Position numbers and translations under genes: made by a program. Positions 52,340-62,026 of a DNA stretch of 64,000 nucleotides are shown in pieces (the stretch's first letter is position 1; each line of letters begins with the position of its first letter). Source of the DNA: Hyphomicrobium_A sp963728165. Its GTDB lineage: Bacteria; Pseudomonadota; Alphaproteobacteria; Rhizobiales; Hyphomicrobiaceae. Location: NCBI GenBank assembly GCA_963728165.1, contig CAVSIY010000006.1, positions 1,207,049 to 1,271,048 of the forward strand, in the 5' to 3' direction. The notes under the pieces are model-generated. The model was not told the origin of the DNA, searched no databases, and saw nothing but the letters and a program-made list of their open reading frames with translations.

Positions 52340-54118
52340 ATGCGCCTTCGCATTGCGCTGCTGACAACGGCTTCCATACTCTGCCTCGCCAGCCTCCCGG
52401 CTCTTGCAGCAAGCAATTCGTCCGACGACGGGGAAGACATGCACTCCCTGCTCGGCAGTTATCTCGCCGCCAACTTCGCTAAGATCGAGAACGACGCTCC
52501 CAACGCCGCTACCTTCTACCGCGACGCGCTGGCGCTCGATCCATCGAGCGAGGTGCTTCTGGAGCAGGCCTTCCAGACGGAGGCTTCGGATGCGAATTGG
52601 GCCCGTGCGATTCCCTTGGCCAAGGAGCTTATCGCCAAGGACCCGAGCCATCGCATGGCGCACCTCGTGGTCGGGCTCGATCGCTTCAAAGCCGGCGACT
52701 ACGCCGATGCGGACAAGGAGTTCAAGGCTGCGAGCGATGGCCTGATCGGTGAGCTGACGAGCTCATTGGCGCGGGCCTGGACCGCGCTCGCCGCCGGTGA
52801 CAGCGCCAAGGCGCTCTCCCTGCTCAAGAAGCCCAAGCAGGCGGAGGGGGCGCAGTTCTATCTCAACTATCACGAGGCGCTCGTCGCCGACGTTGCCGGC
52901 AAGACCAAGGAGGCCGCCGCCGCCTACGAGCGCAGCTTCCGCCAGAACAGCCGCATGTTGCGAACGGCGCTCGCCTACGCGCGCCACGCGGCGCATGAGG
53001 GCAACGACAAGCTCGCTCGCACGATCCTCGATGGTCTGACCGACCGCACGCAGGAGGAGCCGCACCCGCTCGTGCGCGCGCTCAGCACCGAGGTTGAGTC
53101 GGGCAAGAGCGTTCCGCTCATGATCAAGACGCCCCAGGAGGGCATGGCCGAGGTCTTTTACGGCCTCGGCGAGCTGCTCGCCAACGAGGGCGGCGTCGGC
53201 ATGGGCATCCTCTACCTGCAGATGGCGCTCTACCTGCAGCCCGACCACGCCTTCGCGCTGGTGAGCCTTGCCAACGCCTATGAGTCGGGGCGGCGCTACG
53301 AGGACGCGATCGCCGCCTACGACCGCGTTCCCAAGGACACGCCGCTGCAATCGGAGATCGAGATCCGCAAGGCTTTCGACTTGAACTCGCTCGACCGCGT
53401 GGACGAGGCGAAGGTGATCCTCGACAAGCTCGCTGGCGAAAACCCCAAGGATTTGAAGGCGCTGGATGCGCTCGGCAGCATCATGCGGGTGCGTAAGCGC
53501 TACGCCGAGGCGGTCGAGTACTACACGCGGGCGCTGGCATTGGTGAAGACGCCCGCCAAGCAGCATTGGAGCCTCTTCTACTCGCGTGGCACCTGCTATG
53601 AGCGTCTCAAGGACTGGCCTCCCGCCGAGGCCGATCTGAAGAAGGCTTTGAAGCTCTATCCCGACCAGCCGATGGTGCTCAACTATCTTGGCTACAGCTG
53701 GGTCGATCAGAACCATCACCTGAAGGAGGGCATGTCGCTGATCGAGAAGGCGGTGGCCCTGAAGCCCGATGACGGCTACATCGTCGACAGCCTCGGCTGG
53801 GCCCACTTCAAGCTCGGCGACTTCAAGGAGGCGGTGCGCTTCCTGGAACGCGCCGTCGAGCTGAAGCCCGAGGATCCCGTCCTCAACGATCACCTCGGCG
53901 ATGCGCTCTGGCGCGTCGGGCGCGAGCGCGAGGCGCGCTTCCAGTGGGATCAGGCGCTGACGCTCGAGCCGGAGCCCGACGACGTCGAGAAGATCAAGAA
54001 GAAGCTCACCGAAGGCCTGCCGCCCAGCGTCGAGGGGCAGAGTGCGAGCGAGGCGTTGCGCAACGCGCGGCTGAAGAAGCGCAAAGAGACCAAGCTCACG
54101 CCGCCCCGCGTCGAGTAG
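52340..54118 (+). CDS. Exported TPR-repeat protein
   Basis: The 592-residue protein has a signal peptide (LLTTASILCLASLPALAA) and repeated TPR helices over most of its length (for example AATFYRDALALDPSSEVLLE, YAEAVEYYTRALALVKTPAK, FKEAVRFLERAVELKPEDPV). It probably scaffolds a periplasmic or outer-membrane complex. The C-terminal tail is Lys-rich. An AGAAGGA site precedes the start. It is followed after 25 bases by ispE. Confidence 0.85.
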   Translation: MRLRIALLTTASILCLASLPALAASNSSDDGEDMHSLLGSYLAANFAKIENDAPNAATFYRDALALDPSSEVLLEQAFQTEASDANWARAIPLAKELIAKDPSHRMAHLVVGLDRFKAGDYADADKEFKAASDGLIGELTSSLARAWTALAAGDSAKALSLLKKPKQAEGAQFYLNYHEALVADVAGKTKEAAAAYERSFRQNSRMLRTALAYARHAAHEGNDKLARTILDGLTDRTQEEPHPLVRALSTEVESGKSVPLMIKTPQEGMAEVFYGLGELLANEGGVGMGILYLQMALYLQPDHAFALVSLANAYESGRRYEDAIAAYDRVPKDTPLQSEIEIRKAFDLNSLDRVDEAKVILDKLAGENPKDLKALDALGSIMRVRKRYAEAVEYYTRALALVKTPAKQHWSLFYSRGTCYERLKDWPPAEADLKKALKLYPDQPMVLNYLGYSWVDQNHHLKEGMSLIEKAVALKPDDGYIVDSLGWAHFKLGDFKEAVRFLERAVELKPEDPVLNDHLGDALWRVGREREARFQWDQALTLEPEPDDVEKIKKKLTEGLPPSVEGQSASEALRNARLKKRKETKLTPPRVE

Positions 54119-54143
54119 GGATCGCGGGGCCTCAGCTGGCCGC

Positions 54144-55022
54144 ATGACGGCGATCACCGAGCTTGCCCGCGCCAAGGTCAACCTGACCTTGCGCGTGCGC
54201 GGGCGCCGCGCCGACGGCTACCACGAGATCGAGAGCCTCATCGTTTTCGCCGATCTGGGCGATGAGCTGCGTCTGGAGCCGGGTGGCCCCGTCGGCGTGC
54301 ACGTGGTCGGGCCCTTTGCGGGGGCGATCACCGGTCCGAACCTCATCGAGACGGCGCTGGTGCGCCTTGCCGAGGCCGAGCCGCGGCTCATCCTGGGGAG
54401 CGCTTCGCTCGACAAGCGCCTGCCCGTCGCCGCCGGCATAGGCGGCGGCTCGGCCGATGCGGCGGCCCTTCTGCGCGCCGTGCGCCGCGCCAATCCCAGC
54501 CTCGCCCCCGGCATCGACTGGGCAGGCATTGCCGCCAAGCTCGGTGCGGATGTGCCTGTCTGCCTCAAGAGCGAGCCTGGCCTCGTCTGGGGGGTCGGCG
54601 AGAGGATCGAGGCTGCGCCCACGCTGCCGCCCCTCTATGCGGTCCTCGTCAATCCGCTGTCGCCGGTGCCGTCCGACAAGACGGCACGCGTGTTCGCTAG
54701 CCTCGGAGCGGCTCCGGCTATGGCGCGGCCGGGGGCACCGCTGGTATCACCAACTCGGCTCGCGAGCCTTGCGGCGCTCCTCGATTTTCTGCGCGCCGAG
54801 GGCAACGATCTCCTCGCCCCGGCGACGGCGACCGTGCCCGCGATCGCCACGGTGCACGCGGCCCTGGCCCAGGCGCCGCGGTGCCTCTTTGCCGGCCTTT
54901 CCGGCGCCGGTCCCACCTGCTTCGGGATCTTCGCAGCCGCCCGGGAGGCTGAGGAGGCCGCGGCCTCCCTGCAGGAAAAGCGCCCCGATTGGTGGGTCGC
55001 GGCTGCCATCCTGGGCCCCTGA
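54144..55022 (+). CDS. ispE: 4-diphosphocytidyl-2-C-methyl-D-erythritol kinase
   Basis: The 292-residue GHMP kinase phosphorylates CDP-ME in the MEP isoprenoid pathway. The ATP-binding signature is PVAAGIGGGSADAAALLRA, and the N-terminus has ARAKVNLTLRVRGRRADGYH. It works in the same pathway as ispH at 27 kb and feeds the polyprenyl synthase at 56 kb. Confidence 0.95.
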   Translation: MTAITELARAKVNLTLRVRGRRADGYHEIESLIVFADLGDELRLEPGGPVGVHVVGPFAGAITGPNLIETALVRLAEAEPRLILGSASLDKRLPVAAGIGGGSADAAALLRAVRRANPSLAPGIDWAGIAAKLGADVPVCLKSEPGLVWGVGERIEAAPTLPPLYAVLVNPLSPVPSDKTARVFASLGAAPAMARPGAPLVSPTRLASLAALLDFLRAEGNDLLAPATATVPAIATVHAALAQAPRCLFAGLSGAGPTCFGIFAAAREAEEAAASLQEKRPDWWVAAAILGP

Positions 55023-55105
55023 GGCCCTCTCCGGGCGGTCAACCTCTCGCTAGGTGCTTCTGGCTAGACTGGGGGAAAGCGCCATTTCAAAGAGAGGCGA
55101 AGCCC

Positions 55106-55486
55106 ATGAAACCTGACTTTTTCGACATGGCCGTCCACGATGTCGATCAGGCCCGGCGGTTTTTCGAGAGCGTCTTCGGCTGGCGGTTCGAAAAGGTTCC
55201 GACCGCGGACGAGTACTACCGCATCGAGACGGGCCCCTCCGACGAGCCCGGGATCAACGGCGGGATCGGCATGGTGGGGCAGGCGCGCATTTCGGAAGGG
55301 CGCCCGCTCACTCAGGTCTCGATCCCCGTTCCCAATCTCGAGGAATTCATCGAGAAGATCAAAGAGTACGGTGGCTACGTTGTTGAGACCAAGATGCCCA
55401 TTCCCGGCGTCGGCTGGTACGCGACATGCGCGGAGCCGGGCGGCTTGGTCTTCGGCCTGCTCGAGGTAGACCCCAAGGCCGCTTAG
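55106..55486 (+). CDS. Glyoxalase/bleomycin-resistance (VOC) family protein
   Basis: The 126-residue protein has the VOC fold: AVHDVDQARRFFESVFGWRF in the first half and CAEPGGLVFGLLE in the second. It resembles small VOC proteins of unknown substrate. AGAGAGG lies upstream of the ATG. Confidence 0.85.
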   Translation: MKPDFFDMAVHDVDQARRFFESVFGWRFEKVPTADEYYRIETGPSDEPGINGGIGMVGQARISEGRPLTQVSIPVPNLEEFIEKIKEYGGYVVETKMPIPGVGWYATCAEPGGLVFGLLEVDPKAA

Positions 55487-55493
55487 CTGGCGC

Positions 55494-55961
55494 TCAACAA
55501 AAGAAGCAGTTGCGGCACATGGTGGCGGCCTCCGAGATCTGGCCGCTCATGATCTTCGAGTAATCGACGAGCTTCACCTTAAACTGGTCGCACAGGGCCT
55601 TTTTCTTCTCGGGCTCGCCGTGAAGCTCTTCCCAGGCCTTGAGGTACTCCGCCTTCTTGGTGCGGAAGACGGAGAACACGCGCCTCAACGCCTTGGGCTC
55701 GACGCAGGCGCTGACCGCCCGCCAGGCGCGGCGCTGGAGGTTGAGCTTCTTGCCGCAGAACTCTTGCAGGGCGTCGACGGTGGCGTACTCATCGACCATC
55801 TTCCACAAGTTTGTTCGCTCTTGCTTGCTCATCGCATCGAAGCCGAGCTTGACCTGGATAAAGCCAGCCGGCGGCGCCGGATCGGCGCGCGCCGTGGCGA
55901 GCGCGACGAAGACGAAAGTGACGAATGCAAACCACCACCCCAGCTGCCGAATTTCGAGCAT
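55494..55961 (-). CDS. Exported cysteine-containing protein of unknown function
   Basis: The 155-residue protein has a signal peptide (FAFVTFVFVALATARA), then a helical, charged domain with six cysteines, three of them at the very end (MCRNCFFC). I do not recognise a family. The ATG at 55961 gives the signal sequence near the N-terminus. It is downstream of the polyprenyl synthase in genome position but on the same strand after the gap 55962-56042. Confidence 0.6.
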   Translation of the reverse strand: MLEIRQLGWWFAFVTFVFVALATARADPAPPAGFIQVKLGFDAMSKQERTNLWKMVDEYATVDALQEFCGKKLNLQRRAWRAVSACVEPKALRRVFSVFRTKKAEYLKAWEELHGEPEKKKALCDQFKVKLVDYSKIMSGQISEAATMCRNCFFC

Positions 55962-56042
55962 GCGTCGCCCCGATTTTAGCCAATGTAGGAGGAGGACCCT
56001 AAGCCGGTAGCCGGCCTCGGCGCAATATCGCCGGCGCCTCAC

Positions 56043-57059
56043 TCAGCTGGTGCGATGCACGCAGAAGGCGATGACCTGCTCCATGGCGGCCTTCTGCTCG
56101 CAGTCGGGGAAAATGGCGAGCGCATCGCCCGCGATGGCGCCGTAGGAGCGGGCCCGCTCCAGCGTCGCCTCGATCGCCTTGTGGCGCTTCATCAAGGAGA
56201 CCGCCTGCTCGAGATCGCCTGGCTCGATAAGTCCTTCGACCAGCGTCTTTTTCCAGAACTTGCGCTCGACGTCCGAGCCGCGCCGGAACGACAGGATGAC
56301 GGGCAGCGTGATCTTGCCCTCGCGGAAGTCGTCGCCGATCGCCTTGCCGAGATGGGCGCTGTCGCCCGAGTAGTCGAGCGCGTCGTCGACGAGCTGGAAG
56401 GCGAGCCCCAGATTGCGCCCATAGGACTTGAGCGCCGCCTGCTCCGGCGCCGGCCGGCTGGCGATCGCGGCGCCGCACTCGGCCGCCCCTGAGAACAGCG
56501 CCGCCGTCTTGGCGTTGATGATGGCCAGATACTCGTCCTCGGTCGTCTCCGTGTTCTGGGCGGCGGCCAGCTGCATCACCTCGCCTTCGGCGATGATGGC
56601 GGCCGCGTTGGAGAGGATCTTGAGGACGGGAAGCGAGCCCACGTCGACCAGCATGCGGAAGGCTTGGCCGAGGAGGAAGTCGCCGACCAGCACGCTCGCC
56701 TGGTTGCCCCAGATCATGCGCGCCGTCGCCCTGCCGCGGCGCAAGCCGCTCTCGTCGACGACGTCGTCGTGCAGCAGTGTCGCCGTGTGCATGAACTCGA
56801 CCGCCGCCGCCACGCGGATGTGCCCCTTGCCGGGGTAGCCGCACAGCTTGGAAGCGGCCAGCGTCAGCATGGGGCGCAGCCGCTTGCCGCCCGAGTCGAT
56901 GAGGTGGTGGGCGAGCTCGGGGATCAGCTCGACCTCGGAGACCGCCTTGTCGAGGATGATGCGGTTGATCGCCTCCATGTCCTCGGCGACGAGGTCCAGG
57001 AGCGGTCTCAAGTCTTCCGGCGGACTGCGCGCGCCTTCGAGTGGTATGACGAGGCCCAA
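56043..57059 (-). CDS. ispB: Polyprenyl (octaprenyl/decaprenyl) diphosphate synthase
   Basis: The 338-residue enzyme makes the side chain of ubiquinone. The first Asp-rich motif is LLHDDVVDESGLRRG and the second FQLVDDALDYSGD, both typical of trans-long-chain prenyl synthases. The start is uncertain: the frame has no ATG near the conserved N-terminus, and the TTG at 57059 (TTG GGC CTC GTC) gives a normal N-terminus before LRPLLDLVAEDMEAINRIIL. It is divergent from the DUF2007 gene. Confidence 0.93.
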   Translation of the reverse strand: MGLVIPLEGARSPPEDLRPLLDLVAEDMEAINRIILDKAVSEVELIPELAHHLIDSGGKRLRPMLTLAASKLCGYPGKGHIRVAAAVEFMHTATLLHDDVVDESGLRRGRATARMIWGNQASVLVGDFLLGQAFRMLVDVGSLPVLKILSNAAAIIAEGEVMQLAAAQNTETTEDEYLAIINAKTAALFSGAAECGAAIASRPAPEQAALKSYGRNLGLAFQLVDDALDYSGDSAHLGKAIGDDFREGKITLPVILSFRRGSDVERKFWKKTLVEGLIEPGDLEQAVSLMKRHKAIEATLERARSYGAIAGDALAIFPDCEQKAAMEQVIAFCVHRTS

Positions 57060-57179
57060 GGGGGTTTTCCCGACGCTTGTTGATGGACGATGGTATAGCG
57101 TTGTGCGCCACCCAACGTTAAGCACAGTTTGACGCAACGGCACGACGACTTTGGGACACACTTTCAGGCATATGGGCCC

Positions 57180-57401
57180 ATGCGTGATCTGGTCACGACC
57201 AACGATCCCGTTCTCCTGAACTACGTGCAAGTGCTGCTCGAGGACGCCGGCATCGGTGTTGCGGTGTTCGACGGCAACATGAGCGCCGTCCAGGGTACGC
57301 TCAGCGCCGTCCAGCAGCGGCTCGCCGTCCCCGAGGAGAAATGGGCCGCCGCGCGCCGCCTTCTTGATGAGGCCGGGCTCGGTCAGTGGATCGTAAGGTG
57401 A
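57180..57401 (+). CDS. DUF2007 family protein
   Basis: The 73-residue protein (RDLVTTNDPVLLNYVQVLLE, then VPEEKWAAARRLLDEAG) matches DUF2007, a small 'putative signal transducing' family. Its stop overlaps the GTG start of the next gene (GTGA), so translation is probably coupled. Confidence 0.8.
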   Translation: MRDLVTTNDPVLLNYVQVLLEDAGIGVAVFDGNMSAVQGTLSAVQQRLAVPEEKWAAARRLLDEAGLGQWIVR

Positions 57402-58198
57402 CGGACGGTCACAGGGCAAGTGCCGCTGTTGAGCCGCCGACCGATGACGCTTTTCTCGGCGGCGCCCTGCAGCTCCTGCAGCCGCGGTCCGGCTACCGCG
57501 CCGGCCTCGACGCGGTGATGCTGGCGGCTGCCGTGCCGGCCGGTCCGGGAAAGTCCATGCGCGTGCTCGATCTCGGCGCCGGCGTCGGCACGGCGGGGTT
57601 GTGCGTTGCCCGGCGCGTGGAGACGGCCCAAGTCACGCTCTTCGAGCGCGAACCGGCGCTCGTCCGCCTGGCTGAGGAGAACATTGCCCGTAACGGTCTT
57701 GGCGCGCGCGTGTGCGCCATCGAAGGCGAGGTAGGCCTTGCCGCGGCCGGTCTGCGCGACCTTAAGCTCGCCGAGGAGAGCTTCGACCACGTCATGGCAA
57801 ACCCGCCGTATCATGACGTCGATGCCGGAACGCCGGCTGCCGACGCCCTCAAAGCCGGGTCGCACGCCATGGCCGAGACGGAGCTCGCGCGCTGGGCCCG
57901 CTTCATGGCGCGTATGGCCGCACCCGGCGGCGGCGTCACCATCATCCACAAGGTCGAGGCGCTGATGCGCCTGCTCGCTGTGCTCGATGGCCGTTTCGGT
58001 GGGCTCTGCGTGCTGCCGCTCTATCCGCGCGCCGGCGCGCGGGCGCACCGCGCGCTGGTGCAGGGGACCAAAGGCAGCCGTGCGCCGCTCGCCCTGCTGC
58101 CTGGTTTGGTGCTGCACGGCCCCGGTGACACCTTCACCTCTGAAGCCCAAGCGGTGCTGCGGGAGGGCGCCGCAATTATGATGACGCAACCCGACTAG
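57398..58198 (+). CDS. TrmN6-like tRNA/DNA N6-adenine methyltransferase
   Basis: The 266-residue class I methyltransferase has the AdoMet site VLDLGAGVGTAGLCVARR and the N6-adenine motif NPPY (HVMANPPYHD). It resembles the TrmN6/YfiC family that modifies A37 of tRNA-Val. The start GTG at 57398 overlaps the DUF2007 stop by four bases; GTG at 57386 is also in frame. Confidence 0.88.
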   Translation: MTDGHRASAAVEPPTDDAFLGGALQLLQPRSGYRAGLDAVMLAAAVPAGPGKSMRVLDLGAGVGTAGLCVARRVETAQVTLFEREPALVRLAEENIARNGLGARVCAIEGEVGLAAAGLRDLKLAEESFDHVMANPPYHDVDAGTPAADALKAGSHAMAETELARWARFMARMAAPGGGVTIIHKVEALMRLLAVLDGRFGGLCVLPLYPRAGARAHRALVQGTKGSRAPLALLPGLVLHGPGDTFTSEAQAVLREGAAIMMTQPD

Positions 58199-58303
58199 CC
58201 CTGGCTTGCCGCATGACGTAAATGTGTCGCCCGCGTCGCGCGCGGCCGCAATTGAGCCCCGCGGCTCCGCCCGTTATTCCCACTGATGAGAGAGGTAGCG
58301 CGC

Positions 58304-59146
58304 ATGTGGTTCTTTGGCCGCGGTCCCGTTGTTCCCGTGCTGCGCTTCACCGGCCCCATCGGTTTGGTGACGCCGCTCAGGCCGGGCCTCTCCATCTCCC
58401 ACTGCGCCGCCGCGATCGAGAAAGCGTTCGAGATGTCGAAGCTGCCCTCGGTCGCCGTCGTCATCAATTCGCCGGGCGGCTCGGCTGTGCAATCGAGCCT
58501 CATCTTCCACCGCATCCGCCAGCTCGCCGAGGAGCATGAGAAGACCGTCTACGTGTTCTGCGAGGACGTCGCTGCTTCGGGCGGCTACTACCTCGCGCTT
58601 TCCGGCGACGAGATCTATGCGGACGCGTCCTCCATCGTCGGCTCGATCGGCGTCATCTTTGCCGGCTTCGGCTTCGACAAGGCGATCGAGAAGCTCGGCG
58701 TCTCGCGCCGCGTCTACACGGCGGGCGAGGCGAAAGACGCGCTCGACTCCTTCCAGCCCGAGCGTCCGCAGGACGTCGAGCGCATCAAGACCCTGCAGCG
58801 CGACGTGCACGACGTGTTCATCGGCATCGTCAAGGAGCGGCGCGCCGGCCGTCTCAAGGGTGCCGACCAGGAGCTGTTCTCGGGCGCATTCTGGTCCGGG
58901 CCGAGAGCGATGGAGCTCGGCCTCATCGACGGCATCGCCGACATCCGCACCAAGATGCGCGAGTTGCACGGCGACAAAGTGCGCCTCAAGGTCGTGCCGC
59001 TCGAGCGCGGCGGCCTGCTGTCGCGGCTGCGTCGCTTGCCCGCGGTGTTTGGTTACGAGGATTTAACCCGTGGGCGTCTTGCCTTCGCCGAAGATGTGAT
59101 ATCCGCTATCGAGACCCGGGCGCTATGGTCGAGGTTCGGATTGTGA
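58304..59146 (+). CDS. S49 family serine peptidase (SppA/SohB-like)
   Basis: The 280-residue protein belongs to the SppA-like signal peptide peptidases. Signatures are INSPGGSAVQSSLI and VAASGGYYLAL, in which Ser is the nucleophile of the Ser-Lys dyad, and SIVGSIGVIFAGFGFD. No strong signal helix is seen, so it may be cytoplasmic or membrane-associated. AGAGAGG lies eight bases before the ATG at 58304. Confidence 0.9.
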   Translation: MWFFGRGPVVPVLRFTGPIGLVTPLRPGLSISHCAAAIEKAFEMSKLPSVAVVINSPGGSAVQSSLIFHRIRQLAEEHEKTVYVFCEDVAASGGYYLALSGDEIYADASSIVGSIGVIFAGFGFDKAIEKLGVSRRVYTAGEAKDALDSFQPERPQDVERIKTLQRDVHDVFIGIVKERRAGRLKGADQELFSGAFWSGPRAMELGLIDGIADIRTKMRELHGDKVRLKVVPLERGGLLSRLRRLPAVFGYEDLTRGRLAFAEDVISAIETRALWSRFGL

Positions 59147-59184
59147 GACGTGCCAACGAGCATGCGAAAGAGGGAGTGTCGCCG

Positions 59185-59403
59185 ATGCCCCAAATCGTGG
59201 CTGCAGTGCTCATCGGAGCCGGCATCGCCGCTGGCGTGAAGTGGTTCGCCAAAGAGGTGACACGCGCTGCGCGATCGGCGCGCGTTGCGACCGAGGAGCT
59301 GAGCCGGCGCGAGCCGGTTGGCGCCGCCCCCAAGAATCTCGGCGCGCTCGAGTTCGACGCCAAGTCGGGTCTCTATCGGCCGGCTGGGAAGCGGGCCGGC
59401 TGA
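59185..59403 (+). CDS. Small hypothetical membrane protein
   Basis: The 72-residue protein has one N-terminal hydrophobic segment (PQIVAAVLIGAGIAAGVKWF) and a polar C-terminal part ending LGALEFDAKSGLYRPAGKR. AGGGAG lies upstream of the ATG at 59185. It lies between the S49 peptidase and DUF302 genes. No family is recognised with certainty. Confidence 0.65.
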   Translation: MPQIVAAVLIGAGIAAGVKWFAKEVTRAARSARVATEELSRREPVGAAPKNLGALEFDAKSGLYRPAGKRAG

Positions 59404-59409
59404 CCTCTG

Positions 59410-59796
59410 ATGAGCTATTACTTTGCCAAGACCTTGAGCCTCGGCTTCGACGAGGCGGTGGCGCGCACCACCTTGGCGCTCAGCCAGGAAGGCTTCGGCG
59501 TGCTCACCGACATCGATGTGAAGGCGACCATGAAGGCGAAGCTCAACGCCGATATGCGCCCCTACCGCATCCTCGGCGCCTGCAACCCGACGCTCGCGCT
59601 AGAGGCCTTGAAGCTCGAGGACAAGGTCGGGACCATGCTGCCGTGCAACGTCGTGGTGCACGAGATCGAGCCCGGCAGCGTCGAGGTCGCCGCCATCGAT
59701 CCCGTCGCCTCCATGACGGCGATCGACAACCCGGCGCTCAAGGAGAAGGCCGAGCTCGTCCGCGCCAAGCTCGAGAAAGTTATCGCGGCGCTGTGA
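59410..59796 (+). CDS. DUF302 family protein
   Basis: The 128-residue protein matches DUF302 throughout: YYFAKTLSLGFDEAVARTTL, then GFGVLTDIDVKATMKAKL and YRILGACNPTLALEAL, and CNVVVHEI. The family is widespread with no settled function. It starts six bases after the small membrane protein. Confidence 0.9.
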   Translation: MSYYFAKTLSLGFDEAVARTTLALSQEGFGVLTDIDVKATMKAKLNADMRPYRILGACNPTLALEALKLEDKVGTMLPCNVVVHEIEPGSVEVAAIDPVASMTAIDNPALKEKAELVRAKLEKVIAAL

Positions 59797-59817
59797 GGCG
59801 CCGCGGCGGCGCCCCGC

Positions 59818-61486
59818 TCAGCTCGACTGAGCCGTCCGCTTAGCCCTGTCCGGCGACAGCGCCGCGCCGAGGCGTTTGAGCCCCTCTGAGGTGTCGAGGC
59901 GGTCGAGCACGATCTCGATGAGCGCCGGGCCCTCGTTGCTGGCGCAGGCCTGCGCCAAGGCCGCGTCGAGCTCGTCCTCCGTCGTCACGCGCCGGCCCCA
60001 GCCCCCGCCGAAAATCTCCGGCAGCCGGTGATACGCCCACGGCTGAATATCGTTATAGGGGCCTTCGTGGATCACCCGCTCGGTGGTGTAGCCGTCGTTG
60101 TTCATCAACAGGAGGATGGCGTTGCTCTGGCGGCGGCACAGCGAGGACAGCTCCTGGGCGGTCATCTGGAAGGCGCCGTCGCCGATGAGCGTGACGGGGC
60201 GGCGCGTGGGATCGGCGAGCATGGCGCCGAGCGTCGCCGGAAGTGCGTAGCCGATGGACAGGTAGAAGGCCTGGCCGATGAAGCCGACGTCGTGGTGCAT
60301 GACGAGGTCGGCGGCGGCAACGATCGAGTCGCCGGTTTCGGCGATGACGGTGGTGTCGTTGCCGATGAAGGCGTTGATGCGCTTCATCACGCGGCTGACG
60401 CTCAGCGCCCGGCCGGGCTCGGGGGTGAAGCCGGTGTCCAACAGCTGCGCCACGTTCTTGAAGGGGGGATGCGTGAGGCCGCCTTTCGGCATGCGGTCGG
60501 CGAGGCCCGCGACCACGTCGCCGATCCACACCTGCTCGTAGACGTGCTGGCTGATCTTCAGGCGTCCGGAGTTGGCGAGGATCATGTGGCGGCCGTCGAG
60601 TTCGGCCGGTGTTGACGCCGAGGCAGATGTCGCTGATCCAGGCGCCGACGCAGAGCAGGACGTCGGCCGCCTCCACGACCTCGCGGATCTCTGCGCGCGA
60701 CATGCCGCCCTCGTAGACGCCGATGGCCTGCGGGTGGTGCTCGGAGATGACGGTCTTGCCCAGAAGCGTGGTGGCGACGGGTATGCCGCTCGCCTCGACC
60801 AGCCGGCGGAACTCCGTCATCAGCCCGTAGCGGTGCAATTCCACGCCGCCGAGGATTACAGGCCGCTTGGCCGCCTTCAGCAGGGTCATGGCCTCGTCGA
60901 GCGCTTCATCGAGCGCGTCCGCGTCGGACGGCGGCCGCGCCGGCGCCGCATAGGGCCCCGGCGCGCTGCACGGCCGATCCACCATGTCGGCCGGGATCTC
61001 GATCATGATCGGCCGCTTCTCGGTCATGCAGCGCGCGAGCGCGCGGTCGATGCGCTGCGGGGCCTCGGCCGGATCGTCGAGCACCACCGAGGCCGCCGTG
61101 ATGTGCGCATAGGCCTGCTGCATGGTGGCGAAGTCGCCGACGCTGTGGTGCAGAAGCATGGAGGAGCGCCGCTGCGTGGTGCGTGGGCCGCCGACGAGGA
61201 CGATGAGCGGCACCTGCTCGGCGTAGGCGCCGGCGACCGCGTTCATGGCGCTGAAGCCGCCCACGCCCCAGGTGACGCACACGGCGCCGACGCCGTTGAT
61301 GCGCGCGTAGGCGTCCGCCGCGTAGCCGGCGTTGAGCTCATTGCAGGTGCCGACGAGCTCGATGCCCGATGCGATCAGCCGGTCCATGAAGGTGAGCACG
61401 TAATCGCCCGGCACGCCGAACGCGTGCTTGAGGCCGGCCTGCTTGAGGCGCTCGGTGAGATAAGTGGCGACCGTGGCTTGCATCAT
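59818..61486 (-). pseudogene. ThDP-dependent 2-keto acid decarboxylase, interrupted by a one-base frameshift
   Basis: Two frames give a complete enzyme of about 555 residues of the pyruvate/indolepyruvate decarboxylase group. The N-terminal part has HAFGVPGDYVLTFMDRL and the cofactor-activating Glu50 in TCNELNAGYAADAYAR. The C-terminal part has IGDGAFQMTAQELSSL and LLMNNDGYTTE, the ThDP/Mg site. The frames meet at 60607, where one extra base separates ICLGVNT from AELDGRHMILANSGR. It may be a sequencing error or true inactivation. The gene stands alone on the minus strand. Confidence 0.88.
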
Positions 61487-61677
61487 GGCCGAAATATCGA
61501 TCTTCCGCCGGGCATATCAAACGGGCGGCAGCATACGCCGATCCGCCCTTCCGGCCCGGAGCCTTGGCGATGTTAGCTGTGGAAGGCCTGCGCCCGTGCC
61601 GATTGTGACAGGTGCCCGGCGCCTCCATTGCCTCTCTATTGAGCAGGTAGAGACCGTGCGCGGCGAAAACGGTCCAA

Positions 61678-61860
61678 TCAGGCGCCGCGCCTGCGCGGTG
61701 GGTTGCGCGCATCGCCGCGGCGGTTCTGCCGCCGTACGTACATGATCATCGCCTCGGGACGCTCCGCCTTGACCTTGAGCGCGGCAATGAGCGCGTCCTC
61801 GGCGTCGACGACCACGTGCTCGGCACTGCTCTTTAGTTTCAATCCGACCGTGAACTGCAC
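61678..61860 (-). CDS. Small conserved hypothetical protein
   Basis: The 60-residue protein (GTG start at 61860, GGGAG upstream) begins QFTVGLKLKSSAEHVVVDAE and continues DALIAALKVKAERPEAMIMY. I recall close matches to this short protein in related alphaproteobacteria, without a known function. The last ten residues are Arg/Pro-rich and may be variable. Confidence 0.65.
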   Translation of the reverse strand: MQFTVGLKLKSSAEHVVVDAEDALIAALKVKAERPEAMIMYVRRQNRRGDARNPPRRRGA

Positions 61861-62026
61861 CGGATGCTCCCGGGCTTGTTTTCAGGTGCGCCAGCATAGC
61901 ACGGCCGACGCCAATCCGAGCCCACCCATCTCGCAGCTGCAATCGCTCGCCCGCATGCCATGGATAGCGGCTTTCGCCCGACCGAGGAGGTCATCAAGAA
62001 GTAGGCATCGACGCGGCGCAGCGCGG

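Noticed and set aside
61964..62005. A short frame MDSGFRPTEEVIKK before the DUF4405-like gene region
   Set aside because: It has only 14 residues and no ribosome binding site; it may be chance or a remnant.
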